Origin: Foliamicus sp963666765 | GTDB taxonomy: Bacteria; Pseudomonadota; Gammaproteobacteria; Steroidobacterales; Foliamicaceae | Length of the DNA stretch: 64,000 nt | Reading direction: 5' to 3' | Assembly: GCA_963666765.1 (NCBI GenBank) | Contig: OY762933.1 | Location: 1,488,001-1,552,000, forward strand | In this document: piece after piece, positions 22,858 through 32,064 of the stretch | Numbering within the stretch: the stretch's first letter is position 1 | How the letters are laid out: each line of letters opens with the position of its first letter | Translations under genes and position numbers: made by a program | The notes under the pieces: model-generated | Databases searched by the model: none | Seen by the model: only the letters and a program-made list of their open reading frames with translations | Told to the model about the DNA's origin: nothing

Positions 22858-25575
22858 ATGTCCAATCAACCTGTCCGCGTCGGGCGGCTCTTCCGCCCGT
22901 CTGTTCTGTTTTTTCCGCTCCTGGTTATGAGTGTCCCGGGCAGTGCCCTGGCACAGCAGGACGATGCCGGGCAGTCGGCAGCCGGCGGCGCTATCGTCAT
23001 TGAGGAAATCGTGGTCACCGCCACCAAGCGCGTCACCAACCTCATGTCCACCCCCATCGCGGTTACCGCGGTCACCCAGGGCCAATTGACGGACCAGGGC
23101 GTCAGTAACGTGACCGACCTCGGCGACCTGGTGCCGAACATGCAAGTCGGATCCTCGCCATCGGATTCCGGCGTTCAGGTCACCGTGCGGGGCATCACCT
23201 CCAACAACTTCACCGAACTTGGCGACCCCACCGTGGCAATTCATGTCGACGGGATGTACACGCCCCGGCCCCAGGCAGGGCTGGCGCTGTTGCACGACGT
23301 GGGCCGCGTGGAAATTCTGCGCGGACCGCAAGGCACGCTTTTTGGCAGAAACTCCACTTCCGGCAGCATCAACATCATTACCGCCCGTCCCGACACCGAA
23401 GTTCTTGAAGGCAATATTGAACTTGACGCGGGAAGGTTCAGCCGAATGGGCGCGCGGGCCTGGATCAACCTGCCGGCCGGCGAAAACCTGGCGTTCCGCA
23501 TTTCCGGCATGATGGAACAATCGGACTCCTATATTGACCAGGAGGCGGACCGCTTCGATCTCGCCTTTGACCCGGATGGCGACGGCAACTTCGAGATCCC
23601 CGCCGACGGTATTCCCAACACGGACCAGAGAAGGAACCGCGATGTCTCGGCCGACGAGGCCTACTTTGCCGTGGACCGCTGGGCCACGCGCGTTGCGATG
23701 CGCGCCTACCTGGGAGAGGCGGCGAGCTGGCAGCTTACCTACGATCACTTCCAGGACAACAGCCCGGGCGGCCTGTCGCTAAAGGACTGCGAAAAAGCCG
23801 CAGGCACCTTCTTCGAGTGCGACCATGACCAGTGGTACGCCAGGATCAATGTTCCCGGCGAGCTCGATTTCACCATCCAGACCGTGCGCTCCGAGTTCAG
23901 CTGGGACGTTACGGACTCGGTGGTGCTGGAATACCGCGTCGCCTGGTCGAAGCAGGACCGCTTCCAGCAGTACGACGGCGACGGCGGGGCCTGGGTGGAT
24001 CCCGACCATCCCGGTTACGGCTTGTCCAGGTACTGCTGCGGGGGCTTTGCTCCTCTGGTCCGCAATGCCGGCGCCTTCGAACAATTCGGGTTTGGCGTGG
24101 AGGTCAAGTTTCCCTTCGAGGACCTTCAGTTGACAACGCGCTATTCCACCTACGAGTCGATCGTGCACGAGTTGCAGTTCAAGTCCGCCGGGGACGGAGA
24201 CCTGAGCTGGATTGCAGGCGCATTCTTCATGGAAGAGGAAAATGCCATTCGCTTCGACGTCGAAATCCCGTTCTGCTGCACCGGCGGAATCCCTCTGGCG
24301 CAATCTTTCGTGCAGCCTGACCGCGGCGTTTCCACGCAGGCCGTATTCGCGCAGTTCGACTATGCCGTGACCGAGAGGGCAAATCTGACCTTTGGCTATC
24401 GCCAGACCTGGGACGAAAAGTTCGACAAGGGCGGATCGAACCATCAGACCATCGGCTATTGGGTAAATGCCGGCGCTTACGACCCCGCCGGCTCATTCTG
24501 GTACGAGTCCTGGGGCCTGATTGGAATTGACCCCACCTGGGCTTCGAACCCGGCCTTCCATCAGGCCAATGTCCTGACCGACGCGATGGGTTCGCTGGCG
24601 GAAGACTTCCCCAACAGGATACCGGGCACCGACAACACCTACGAGGCGGACTGGGGACAGGGCACCTGGCGCGTCGGTTTCGACTATCTCCTGAACAATG
24701 ATCTGTTTGTTTACGGATATGTCGCCAGCGGCTTCAAGGCCGGCGGATTCGGCGACAAGGTGGATGTCTGCGAGTGCGGCGAAATAACCGCCTTCCCTTA
24801 CGACCCGGAGGAAGTCATCACCTATGAGCTGGGCATCAAGGGTGAAGCCCTGGACGGCAACCTTCGCCTGCTCGCCAACGTCTTCTTCAACGACTACAGC
24901 GACATGCAGCGCACGTCCTGGGTCATCGTGGGCGAGTCGATCCACAGCGGCAACGACATCGGCACCCTGCTCACCACCAATCTCGCGGAAGCCGGAATAT
25001 TCGGCGCCGAGTTCGAGTGGGACTGGGCCGAGCCCTGGCCTGGAGGCAGGTTCCACGGATGGGTCTCGTACCTGAATGCGGAAATCGAGTCGCTTGAAGA
25101 CGGAGAGGACGGTCTTTTCTGCTTTGAACGTGCTTATCTCGGATACTCGCCCTGTCCGGCGGAAGATCCCACCCAGCTCCGGGGCGACAACACGCTTCGC
25201 AGACCTCTTGACCTGTCGGGCAACAAACTGCCCTGGTCGCCGGAATGGTCGTTCTCCGCCACCGTGGACCATACCTGGTGGCTCGGCAACGGCTGGGTCG
25301 TAGGCCCGTCACTGACCTGGAACTGGCAGGCCGAGATGTTCTTCAACGACAACAACTACAACGAAGGCCCATTCCACGCAGGCCAGAAGGCCGTCAGCAC
25401 CTTCAATGCAAACTTCAGGATCATCAACGAGGACCAGGCCTGGGCGCTGGTGTTCTTCGGCCATAACCTGAGCGATGAGCTGGTGCGCTCCTGGGCGGAT
25501 CCGGGTCCCGGGTACTGGCGCGCGAACTTCTTCCCGCCGAGAACCTACGGAGTGCGCTTCAGCAAAGGCTTTTAG
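22858..25575 (+). CDS. TonB-dependent outer-membrane receptor of a glycan locus
   Basis: A 905-residue receptor. The signal peptide ends near SALAQ (about residue 33). A TonB box-like segment IEEIVVTATKR (about 49-59) is followed by a plug domain to about residue 170 (VEILRGPQGTLFGRNSTSG is the plug hallmark) and a beta-barrel ending in the terminal Phe of RFSKGF. It carries ligands across the outer membrane using TonB energy. The ligand is inferred from its neighbours (LacI regulator, two GH3 enzymes, symporters) to be a beta-glucan oligosaccharide. ATG 22858 follows GAGGAGGGG. Two Cys pairs in the barrel (YCCGGF, FCCTGG) are unusual. Confidence 0.9.
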   Translation: MSNQPVRVGRLFRPSVLFFPLLVMSVPGSALAQQDDAGQSAAGGAIVIEEIVVTATKRVTNLMSTPIAVTAVTQGQLTDQGVSNVTDLGDLVPNMQVGSSPSDSGVQVTVRGITSNNFTELGDPTVAIHVDGMYTPRPQAGLALLHDVGRVEILRGPQGTLFGRNSTSGSINIITARPDTEVLEGNIELDAGRFSRMGARAWINLPAGENLAFRISGMMEQSDSYIDQEADRFDLAFDPDGDGNFEIPADGIPNTDQRRNRDVSADEAYFAVDRWATRVAMRAYLGEAASWQLTYDHFQDNSPGGLSLKDCEKAAGTFFECDHDQWYARINVPGELDFTIQTVRSEFSWDVTDSVVLEYRVAWSKQDRFQQYDGDGGAWVDPDHPGYGLSRYCCGGFAPLVRNAGAFEQFGFGVEVKFPFEDLQLTTRYSTYESIVHELQFKSAGDGDLSWIAGAFFMEEENAIRFDVEIPFCCTGGIPLAQSFVQPDRGVSTQAVFAQFDYAVTERANLTFGYRQTWDEKFDKGGSNHQTIGYWVNAGAYDPAGSFWYESWGLIGIDPTWASNPAFHQANVLTDAMGSLAEDFPNRIPGTDNTYEADWGQGTWRVGFDYLLNNDLFVYGYVASGFKAGGFGDKVDVCECGEITAFPYDPEEVITYELGIKGEALDGNLRLLANVFFNDYSDMQRTSWVIVGESIHSGNDIGTLLTTNLAEAGIFGAEFEWDWAEPWPGGRFHGWVSYLNAEIESLEDGEDGLFCFERAYLGYSPCPAEDPTQLRGDNTLRRPLDLSGNKLPWSPEWSFSATVDHTWWLGNGWVVGPSLTWNWQAEMFFNDNNYNEGPFHAGQKAVSTFNANFRIINEDQAWALVFFGHNLSDELVRSWADPGPGYWRANFFPPRTYGVRFSKGF

Positions 25576-25610
25576 CAGCGCCCCCATACCTCCCACGGGG
25601 GCCGGCGGTC

Positions 25611-25648
25611 CGCGAACCCGGCGCTCCGTCGTGAGCGCCGGGTTCGCG
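25611..25648 (+). terminator. Hairpin after the TonB-dependent receptor
   Basis: A perfect 15-bp stem (25611-25625 with 25634-25648) with an 8-nt loop lies 36 bp after the receptor stop and before the regulator. There is no T-run, so it may be a transcript-end stabiliser rather than an intrinsic terminator. Confidence 0.6.
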
Positions 25649-25710
25649 GTCGACCAACAAGGCCCCGATCCAATGGACCACGCGAAGCATGCCGTCAAAC
25701 ACTCCGTAAC

Positions 25711-26769
25711 ATGAGCGACAGACAGCAAGCGAAGGCCGCAGGTGGCGCTACCAGAGCCACCATCCACGATGTTGCCGCCAGGGCGGACGTGTCGATCAAG
25801 ACCGTCTCCCGGGTGCTCAACAAGGAACCCAAGGTCAGGAACAGCACCCGCGACCGGGTTCTGCAGGCGGCCCTGGCGCTCAATTACGAACCCCATCCCC
25901 TGGCTCGGGGGCTCAAGGGCAGGCGCACCCACTCCATCGGCCTGCTCTATGAGAATCCCCAGGAGTTCAGCTACGTGCAGAAAGCCCTGGAAGGCGTTTT
26001 TGACGCTTGTCGTTCGCGCAATCTGTCATTGCTGCTGCGCCCCTGCCCGCAGCAGGTCCCGATTGACGATGTGCGCCAGTTTGTTCTTCAGACGCGGGTG
26101 GACGGCCTGGTGCTGCTCGCCCCCCTGGGCGACCGCCCGGACATAGTGAGCATGCTGGGGGAGCTCGAGACACCCATGGCGCAGGTGTCTCCGGGCGTAG
26201 CGGTTTCCGGTACGATTTCGGTCAATCCAAGGGACAAGGAAGCGAGCGAATTGCTCACGGAACATGTGCTTTCCTGTGGACACCAGCGGGTCGGATTCAT
26301 TCAGGGCGACCCGCGCCACGGTTCCAGCCACAAGCGCTTGCGCGGCTTTCTCGCCTGCCTGCGCAAACACGGGCAGGATTCCGGCCAACGGCTCATCGCT
26401 CAAGGCCACTTTACCTTTGACTCCGGTAAACAGGCAGCCCAAAAGCTGCTTCGGGAGAAACCCAGGCCCACCGCCATCATCGCCAGTAACGACGACATGG
26501 CCGCCGGAGCCATCGTTGCCGCACGCGAGCTTGGTCTTGACGTGCCGCGAGACGTCTCGGTCGTCGGATTCGACGACTCGCCCATCGCGTCGCATACCTG
26601 GCCTCCTTTGACCACCATGCGTCAACCGATCAGCGAGATGGCGTCAACCGCTGCATTCTGTCTCATAGACCACATCGCCGGAGCGGAGGAAGGGTCGAGA
26701 AACCGGGAATTTGACTGTGAAATCGTGGAACGCGAATCGCTCGCGGCGCCCAGGGCGCCGAGCGAGTGA
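25711..26769 (+). CDS. LacI-family transcriptional regulator
   Basis: A 352-residue repressor. The helix-turn-helix is at residues 17-37 (TIHDVAARADVSIKTVSRVL), followed by the hinge helix (HPLARGLKG) and a periplasmic-binding-protein-like sensor domain with ASNDDMAAGAIVAARELG and VSVVGFDDSPIASHTWPPLTT. It probably controls the surrounding sugar genes and responds to a glucan-derived sugar; the palindrome before the receptor is a likely site. Its stop overlaps the GTG start of the GH3 gene as GTGA, so regulator and enzyme are cotranslated. Confidence 0.92.
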   Translation: MSDRQQAKAAGGATRATIHDVAARADVSIKTVSRVLNKEPKVRNSTRDRVLQAALALNYEPHPLARGLKGRRTHSIGLLYENPQEFSYVQKALEGVFDACRSRNLSLLLRPCPQQVPIDDVRQFVLQTRVDGLVLLAPLGDRPDIVSMLGELETPMAQVSPGVAVSGTISVNPRDKEASELLTEHVLSCGHQRVGFIQGDPRHGSSHKRLRGFLACLRKHGQDSGQRLIAQGHFTFDSGKQAAQKLLREKPRPTAIIASNDDMAAGAIVAARELGLDVPRDVSVVGFDDSPIASHTWPPLTTMRQPISEMASTAAFCLIDHIAGAEEGSRNREFDCEIVERESLAAPRAPSE

Positions 26770-29183
26770 ACGCGCGCGCAAACCGCCTGCTCTGGCCCGA
26801 TTGCCGGAGCCCTCTCGACCGGGATCGCGACACTCATGCCCGCATCGAGGCGGAAGTCGCCGATCGCCTTGGGACGATGACTGCCGAGCAGAAGATCGCA
26901 CAGATGATTCAGGCGGAGATTTCGTCCATCACGCCCGAGGACCTGGCTGACTGTCCCGTCGGGGCGATACTCAATGGGGGCGGCTGCTCCCCCGGCAACA
27001 ACAAGCGCGCTCCGCTGGGCGACTGGCTGGCCCTCGCGGACGCCTTTTTTGAAGCTTCCACCGCCGCCGGCGGCGTTCCCCTGATCTGGGGCACGGATGC
27101 GGTGCACGGACACGCGAATGTCTTCGGCGCGACCGTATTCCCGCACAATATCGGACTGGGCGCCGCGCGCAATCCGCAACTGATTGAGGCGATCGGCGCA
27201 GCGACCGCGGCCGAGATGGCCGCTTCCGGGATCGACTGGACCTTTGCGCCCACGCTCGCGGCAGTGCGGGATGACCGCTGGGGGCGGACCTACGAAGGCT
27301 ACTCGGAAAGCCCGGAGATAGTCCGCGAATATGCTCCGCATCTGGTTCGCGGACTGCAGGGTGACTCCGCACGGCTGGACCTGGGCGGTCCCGGAAAAGT
27401 CCTGGCGACGGCCAAGCATTTCATCGGTGAAGGCGGCACCGACGAGGGCATCGATCAGGGCAGCACCCGGTGCGCCGAGACGGAACTGCGGGACATCCAT
27501 GGGCAGGGCCACATGTCGGCGATAGCGGCAGGCGTGCAAGTCGTGATGGCTTCCTTCAATGACTGGAATGGGGCCACGCTACACGGTCACAAGCACCTGC
27601 TCACCCATGTGCTCAAGGAGCAGATGGGGTTCATGGGTTTCGTTATCAGCGACTGGAACGCATTTCAACAGGTCCGCGAGGAATTCGGCGAGGCCTGCGC
27701 CGAGTCCGTCAAGGCCGGAATCGACATGCTCATGGCGCCCGAGAACTGGCGCATGGTGCACGGCTGCCTGCTTTCTCAGCTCGAGAAGGGCAATTTGCCC
27801 TTGCGGCGTGTCAATGACGCCGTTACCCGGATCCTCCGCGTCAAGGCGCGTATGGGACTGTTCGCCAAACCGCGGCCGTCCCGGCGCGCAGGCGCCGGCA
27901 ACGCGGATGCTCTCGCCGCGCCGCGACACCGCGAGATCGCCCGCAAGGCAGTGCGCGAATCCCTGGTGCTGCTCAAGAACGAGGGCGGAATACTCCCTCT
28001 CGGGCGCGATCTGCGCGTGCTGGTTGCCGGCGACGGCGCGGACAATATCGGCAAGCAATGCGGCGGATGGACCCTGACCTGGCAGGGAAGCTTCAATGAG
28101 AACGGGGATTTCCCGAACGCCGACTCCATCTATCGCGGAATAGAAGAGACTGTGACCTCCGGAGGAGGCAGCGTCGTACTGCATGAGGACGGAGCATTCC
28201 GCGAGCGCCCGGACGTGGCCATTGTGGTCTTCGGAGAAGATCCCTATGCGGAGGGACACGGAGACGTCTCCCATTTGAGTTTCTCCGCGCGCCATCCCGA
28301 ACCCCGGCAAATGCTGCAAAGGCTGGCGTCGGAAGGAATTCCCGTGGTATCGGTCTTCCTCAGCGGACGGCCGCTGTGGGTCAATCCGGAACTCAACGCG
28401 TCCGATGCATTCATCGCCGCCTGGCTGCCCGGCACGGAGGGCAAGGGCATCGCCGACGTCCTTTTCCGGAACGGGAATCACGAGATCGCCCATGACTTTA
28501 CGGGCCGCCTGTCCTTCTCATGGCCGCGCAGCCCCTTGCAGACGCCGCTCAACCACGGTGACGACAGCTACGATCCCCTGTTCCCGTATGGTTACGGGCT
28601 CACCCTTTTTGAGCCCGTCGAGGACTTTCCGAAGCTGAGCGAGGACGATCCTTCACGCTTGCTCGCGGACGGGCGTGTGCCTGTGTTCGACAAGCGCCCC
28701 GTGAACGGATTCGAACTCTTTGTCGGGGACCAGGAAGGCTGGCGCGTGCCGGTGACGGCCCGCTCCGCAAGCTCCCCGTCCGGCATGGTCTCGGTGCGCA
28801 ATATCGACATGTCCACGCAGGAGGATGCGCGCGAGGTCACCTGGCACGGCGGAGGCGCGCAGATCAGCTTTCACGGCAGCCGGCCGCTTGACCTGACGCA
28901 GCTTGCGGATGCAAAGGCGCAACTGACTTTCAAAGTACGCGTGGAGAAGCGGCCGGAGAGCCGGGTCATATTGCGTATGGATAGCGCCTACCCGCACTGG
29001 GGCAGCCTGGACATCACCGGAATCCTGCGTGAATTGCCGAAGGGCGCCTGGCAGCGTGTTGCAATCGATCTGGCGCGCTTTATCGAGTCGGGGACCGATC
29101 CGCGCTGCGTGGAGACCCCGTTTCTTCTGTGGACCGAGGGAGCCTTGCGCCTGTCTCTGGCGAACATTGCAATTGCCGCATGA
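26766..29183 (+). CDS. Glycoside hydrolase family 3 beta-glucosidase/exoglucanase, no signal peptide
   Basis: An 805-residue GH3 enzyme of the exo-1,3/1,4-beta-glucanase type. In the N-terminal barrel are GTDAVHGHANVFGATVFPHN, KVLATAKHFIGEGGT and the nucleophile Asp296 in VISDWNAF. The alpha/beta sandwich follows (about 395-615) with GGWTLTWQGSF. The last roughly 150 residues form an extra beta-rich domain, as in ExoP-like members. No signal peptide is seen at this start, so it is probably cytoplasmic and acts on imported oligosaccharide. GTG 26766 overlaps the regulator stop, and its own stop overlaps the next start as ATGA. Confidence 0.92.
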   Translation: MNARANRLLWPDCRSPLDRDRDTHARIEAEVADRLGTMTAEQKIAQMIQAEISSITPEDLADCPVGAILNGGGCSPGNNKRAPLGDWLALADAFFEASTAAGGVPLIWGTDAVHGHANVFGATVFPHNIGLGAARNPQLIEAIGAATAAEMAASGIDWTFAPTLAAVRDDRWGRTYEGYSESPEIVREYAPHLVRGLQGDSARLDLGGPGKVLATAKHFIGEGGTDEGIDQGSTRCAETELRDIHGQGHMSAIAAGVQVVMASFNDWNGATLHGHKHLLTHVLKEQMGFMGFVISDWNAFQQVREEFGEACAESVKAGIDMLMAPENWRMVHGCLLSQLEKGNLPLRRVNDAVTRILRVKARMGLFAKPRPSRRAGAGNADALAAPRHREIARKAVRESLVLLKNEGGILPLGRDLRVLVAGDGADNIGKQCGGWTLTWQGSFNENGDFPNADSIYRGIEETVTSGGGSVVLHEDGAFRERPDVAIVVFGEDPYAEGHGDVSHLSFSARHPEPRQMLQRLASEGIPVVSVFLSGRPLWVNPELNASDAFIAAWLPGTEGKGIADVLFRNGNHEIAHDFTGRLSFSWPRSPLQTPLNHGDDSYDPLFPYGYGLTLFEPVEDFPKLSEDDPSRLLADGRVPVFDKRPVNGFELFVGDQEGWRVPVTARSASSPSGMVSVRNIDMSTQEDAREVTWHGGGAQISFHGSRPLDLTQLADAKAQLTFKVRVEKRPESRVILRMDSAYPHWGSLDITGILRELPKGAWQRVAIDLARFIESGTDPRCVETPFLLWTEGALRLSLANIAIAA

Positions 29184-30502
29184 ACAGGGAGTTTCGCCGA
29201 CTACGGGCGCCGTGGATCGCGGCACTGGTATGCGCGCTTTGGAGCTTGGCTGGCTGGGGCCAGGAGCCGGCCGGGCCGGTGAAGGTGGAAGTCGTCGGCA
29301 GTCAGGGCAATTACCAGCTCCTGAGGGGCGGCGAGCCCTACCTGGTGAATGGCGCCGGCGCAACTGTCTCGAACTATGCGGAGCTCGCCCGGCGCGGCGG
29401 GAATTCCGTGCGCACCTGGAACATCGATATGGCGCAGGCGCGTCTCGACCAGGCGATGGAAGCCGGCATAACGGTATCGCTCTGCCTTCCCGTCGTCGCG
29501 CCACGCTACGGTTTTGACTACACCGACGAGACCTTCCTCATTGCCCAGCGCACGCGTGTGTGGGCGGCGGTGGAGCGCTATCGGGATCATCCGGCGCTGC
29601 TCAGCTGGATTCTCGGCAATGAACTCAACTACGGCCATACGGACCCGGCGCTGTGGGACGAAATCAACAATCTCTCCCGCATCGTGCATCACCTCGACCC
29701 CAACCACCCCACCACCACGGCGATCGCCGGTCTGGAGGAGGAGGTCATCCGGGCGGTTCAGGAGCGCGCACCGGATCTCGACTTCCTGAGTTTTCAGGTG
29801 TACGGGGGCCTCGCGCTCCTGCCGGAGTTTGCCGAAGGGATATTGGCGGACACGCCGTTCATGATCACCGAGTGGGGGCCGCTGGGCCACTGGGAAGTGG
29901 CCGCCGCCGAGTGGGGTGCGCCAATTGAGCAGAACAGCTCCGTCAAGGCGAAACATTATCGCGATCAATACCGGAAGTTCATCGCTCCCCACCTGGGCAA
30001 CGGCCTGGGCAGCTATGCCTTCCTCTGGGGCCAGAAACAGGAACGCACTCCGACCTGGTACAGCATGTTCACCTACAGCGGCGAGACGACCGAAACGATG
30101 GACGCATTGCAGGCCGCCTGGACAGGCGAGGGTCCGGAGAATCGCGCGCCTCGCGTGCGGTCGCTCCTGCTGCATGGCAAGAACGCCCACCAGAGCGTCA
30201 CGCTCCTGCCCAATGAGCGCTATATCGCAAGACTTTCTGCAAGCGACCCCGATGGCGACGAGCTTCGTTACCAGTGGGCGCTGCGAGCGGAAAGCCGGGC
30301 CACTGCCGAAGGCGGCGATTTCGAGGAAGCGATCGAGGAAATCGACGGACATATCGAGAACACGACACTGCGGCATATCGTCATGCGCGCCCCGGAGACA
30401 CCCGGCGCGTACCGGCTATTCGTCGAGGTCTATGACGGAAAGGGACATGCGGGATACGCCAATGTTCCGTTTCGCGTTCAAACGCAGGCCGCACGCCGAT
30501 GA
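29180..30502 (+). CDS. Exported TIM-barrel glycoside hydrolase (GH2/GH5-like clan)
   Basis: A 440-residue protein with a signal peptide (APWIAALVCALWSLAGWGQ). The barrel has the retaining-glycosidase pair of GH clan A: acid/base Glu148 in WILGNELNYG and nucleophile Glu231 in FMITEWGPLG. The C-terminal 110 residues form a beta-domain. The precise family is uncertain. The frame is open back to 29129, but ATG 29180 overlaps the GH3 stop and begins at the signal peptide. It is likely to trim glucan in the periplasm before uptake. Confidence 0.82.
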   Translation: MNREFRRLRAPWIAALVCALWSLAGWGQEPAGPVKVEVVGSQGNYQLLRGGEPYLVNGAGATVSNYAELARRGGNSVRTWNIDMAQARLDQAMEAGITVSLCLPVVAPRYGFDYTDETFLIAQRTRVWAAVERYRDHPALLSWILGNELNYGHTDPALWDEINNLSRIVHHLDPNHPTTTAIAGLEEEVIRAVQERAPDLDFLSFQVYGGLALLPEFAEGILADTPFMITEWGPLGHWEVAAAEWGAPIEQNSSVKAKHYRDQYRKFIAPHLGNGLGSYAFLWGQKQERTPTWYSMFTYSGETTETMDALQAAWTGEGPENRAPRVRSLLLHGKNAHQSVTLLPNERYIARLSASDPDGDELRYQWALRAESRATAEGGDFEEAIEEIDGHIENTTLRHIVMRAPETPGAYRLFVEVYDGKGHAGYANVPFRVQTQAARR

Positions 30503-31923
30503 AGAGCTGGAAGGACCGCGCCACCGCCGAAGCGGACCGTGTTTCCTTCCCGCGAATGATCGCCTACGGACTGGGCGGCTTCACAAATAACCTCCTGGCC
30601 GCCGCCAGCGGCGGAATGATGGTGGTGCTCAACCTCGGCTACGGGATGAACCCTGCGCTGGTGGGTCTGCTGTCCGCCATTCCCCGTTTCACCGATGCCG
30701 CCACCGATCCCGTCATGGGATACATTTCCGACAACACACGGTCGCGCTGGGGGCGGCGGCGCCCCTTCATTTTCGTCGGCGCGATCCTCGCGGGTATCTT
30801 CTTTGCCGCGCTCTGGCAGTTGCCGCGCGATGCGGGCGAGGGGCTGCTCTTCGGCCTTTTTCTCGCGGGATCTCTATTGTTCTTCCTGGGCTACACGGTT
30901 TTCGCGACACCCTGGGTGGCGCTCGGCTACGAACTTACACCGGACTACCACGAACGCACGCGCCTCATGGGAGTGCAGAACTTCTTCAGCCAGTGCGCCT
31001 ACCTGATCGCCCCATGGTTCCTGTGGTTCATGAAGCTGGATTTCTTTACGGATATTCGTGACGGCGCTTCCGGCCTGGCAGTACTGGTGGGCGTTGCCTG
31101 CATCGCCGTCGGCGTGCTGCCGGCAATCCTCTTGCGCGAAAGGTTCAGGAACACGGCAATCGGGTCTCTCGAAACAGCCTCCCGGCTTGAGCGGATTTCC
31201 GGCGAAGCGCGGCGCTTTCTCAAGGGCTTCGCGCAATCCCTTCGCAACCGCCCGTTCCTGAAGCTTTGCGGGGCGACCTTCCTGGTCTTCAACGGCTTCC
31301 AGCTCATCGCCGCCTTCCAGTCCTACGTGATCATTTACTACATTTTCGCGGGCGATCTGGGGTCCGCAGGCTATTACATCGGCCTGTTCGGAACGATCGC
31401 GACAATCTCGACCTTCGCAGTGGTCGCGTTCGCTGCCTGGCTCGGCACGGTCGTCGGCAAGCGCCATGCCTTCTTTGTTTGTATCGGCATATCGACACTG
31501 GGGTATGCGCTGAAGTGGTTCTGCTACGACCCGGCGAACCCCGTCCTGCTGCTGCTCCCTGCCCCGCTGCTCGCATTCGGGCTGGGCAGCCTTTTCACCC
31601 TGATGCCTTCCATGGTGGCGGACGTCTGCGACCTCGACGAACTGAAAACGGGAGAACGCCGTGAGGGCATGTACGGATCCATCTACTGGTGGGTGGTGAA
31701 GCTCGGCATGGCCGCGGCGCTGGCCGCGGGCGGCTTCCTTCTGAATTTCACCGGTTTCGATGTGAGCCTGGAAGGCGACCAGACCGTGAGTGCGCTGTTC
31801 TGGATGCGCGTCTGCGACGTGGTCATTCCCGTGATCACGTCATTGCTGGCTATCGCGCTGGTGGCCTCGTACGACCTGAGCGAGTCCAAAGCCCGGGAAA
31901 TCCGCGCCCGGCTCGGCCGCTGA
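30499..31923 (+). CDS. GPH-family (MelB-like) sugar:cation symporter
   Basis: A 474-residue inner-membrane symporter of the glycoside-pentoside-hexuronide family, with about 12 hydrophobic helices. Family marks are RFTDAATDPVMGYISDNTRS after helix 2, GRRRPFIFVG, TPWVALGYELTPDYHERTRL, and the C-terminal half SMVADVCDLDELKTGERREG. It should carry the glucan-derived sugar into the cell with Na+ or H+. ATG 30499 overlaps the preceding hydrolase stop as ATGA. It is the last gene of the regulator-GH3-hydrolase-symporter operon, and is followed by the repeat at 31945. Confidence 0.9.
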   Translation: MKSWKDRATAEADRVSFPRMIAYGLGGFTNNLLAAASGGMMVVLNLGYGMNPALVGLLSAIPRFTDAATDPVMGYISDNTRSRWGRRRPFIFVGAILAGIFFAALWQLPRDAGEGLLFGLFLAGSLLFFLGYTVFATPWVALGYELTPDYHERTRLMGVQNFFSQCAYLIAPWFLWFMKLDFFTDIRDGASGLAVLVGVACIAVGVLPAILLRERFRNTAIGSLETASRLERISGEARRFLKGFAQSLRNRPFLKLCGATFLVFNGFQLIAAFQSYVIIYYIFAGDLGSAGYYIGLFGTIATISTFAVVAFAAWLGTVVGKRHAFFVCIGISTLGYALKWFCYDPANPVLLLLPAPLLAFGLGSLFTLMPSMVADVCDLDELKTGERREGMYGSIYWWVVKLGMAAALAAGGFLLNFTGFDVSLEGDQTVSALFWMRVCDVVIPVITSLLAIALVASYDLSESKAREIRARLGR

Positions 31924-31944
31924 AGCGTTCTACCGTGCTTCCTC

Positions 31945-32063
31945 GCCTTCTGCCTGCCCAACCCTTCCGGGAGGCGCCATCCTGGCTCGGTTCCGCTGTG
32001 CGCGCCAAGCCATTGGCGCGCACTGGCTCCAACGCTCCCGGAAGGAATGGGCAGGCAGAAGGC
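31945..32063. repeat. Long inverted repeat, conserved-loop hairpin family, copy D (divergent)
   Basis: Arms 31945-31973 and 32035-32063 match at 27 of 29 positions. The 61-nt loop keeps parts of the family loop (cggttccgc, actggctccaacgctcccgg) but contains its own perfect hairpin: tgcgcgccaa (31999-32008) with ttggcgcgca (32013-32022). It fills the gap between two convergent genes, ending one base before the stop codon of the minus-strand GH3 gene. Confidence 0.85.
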
Positions 32064-32064
32064 T

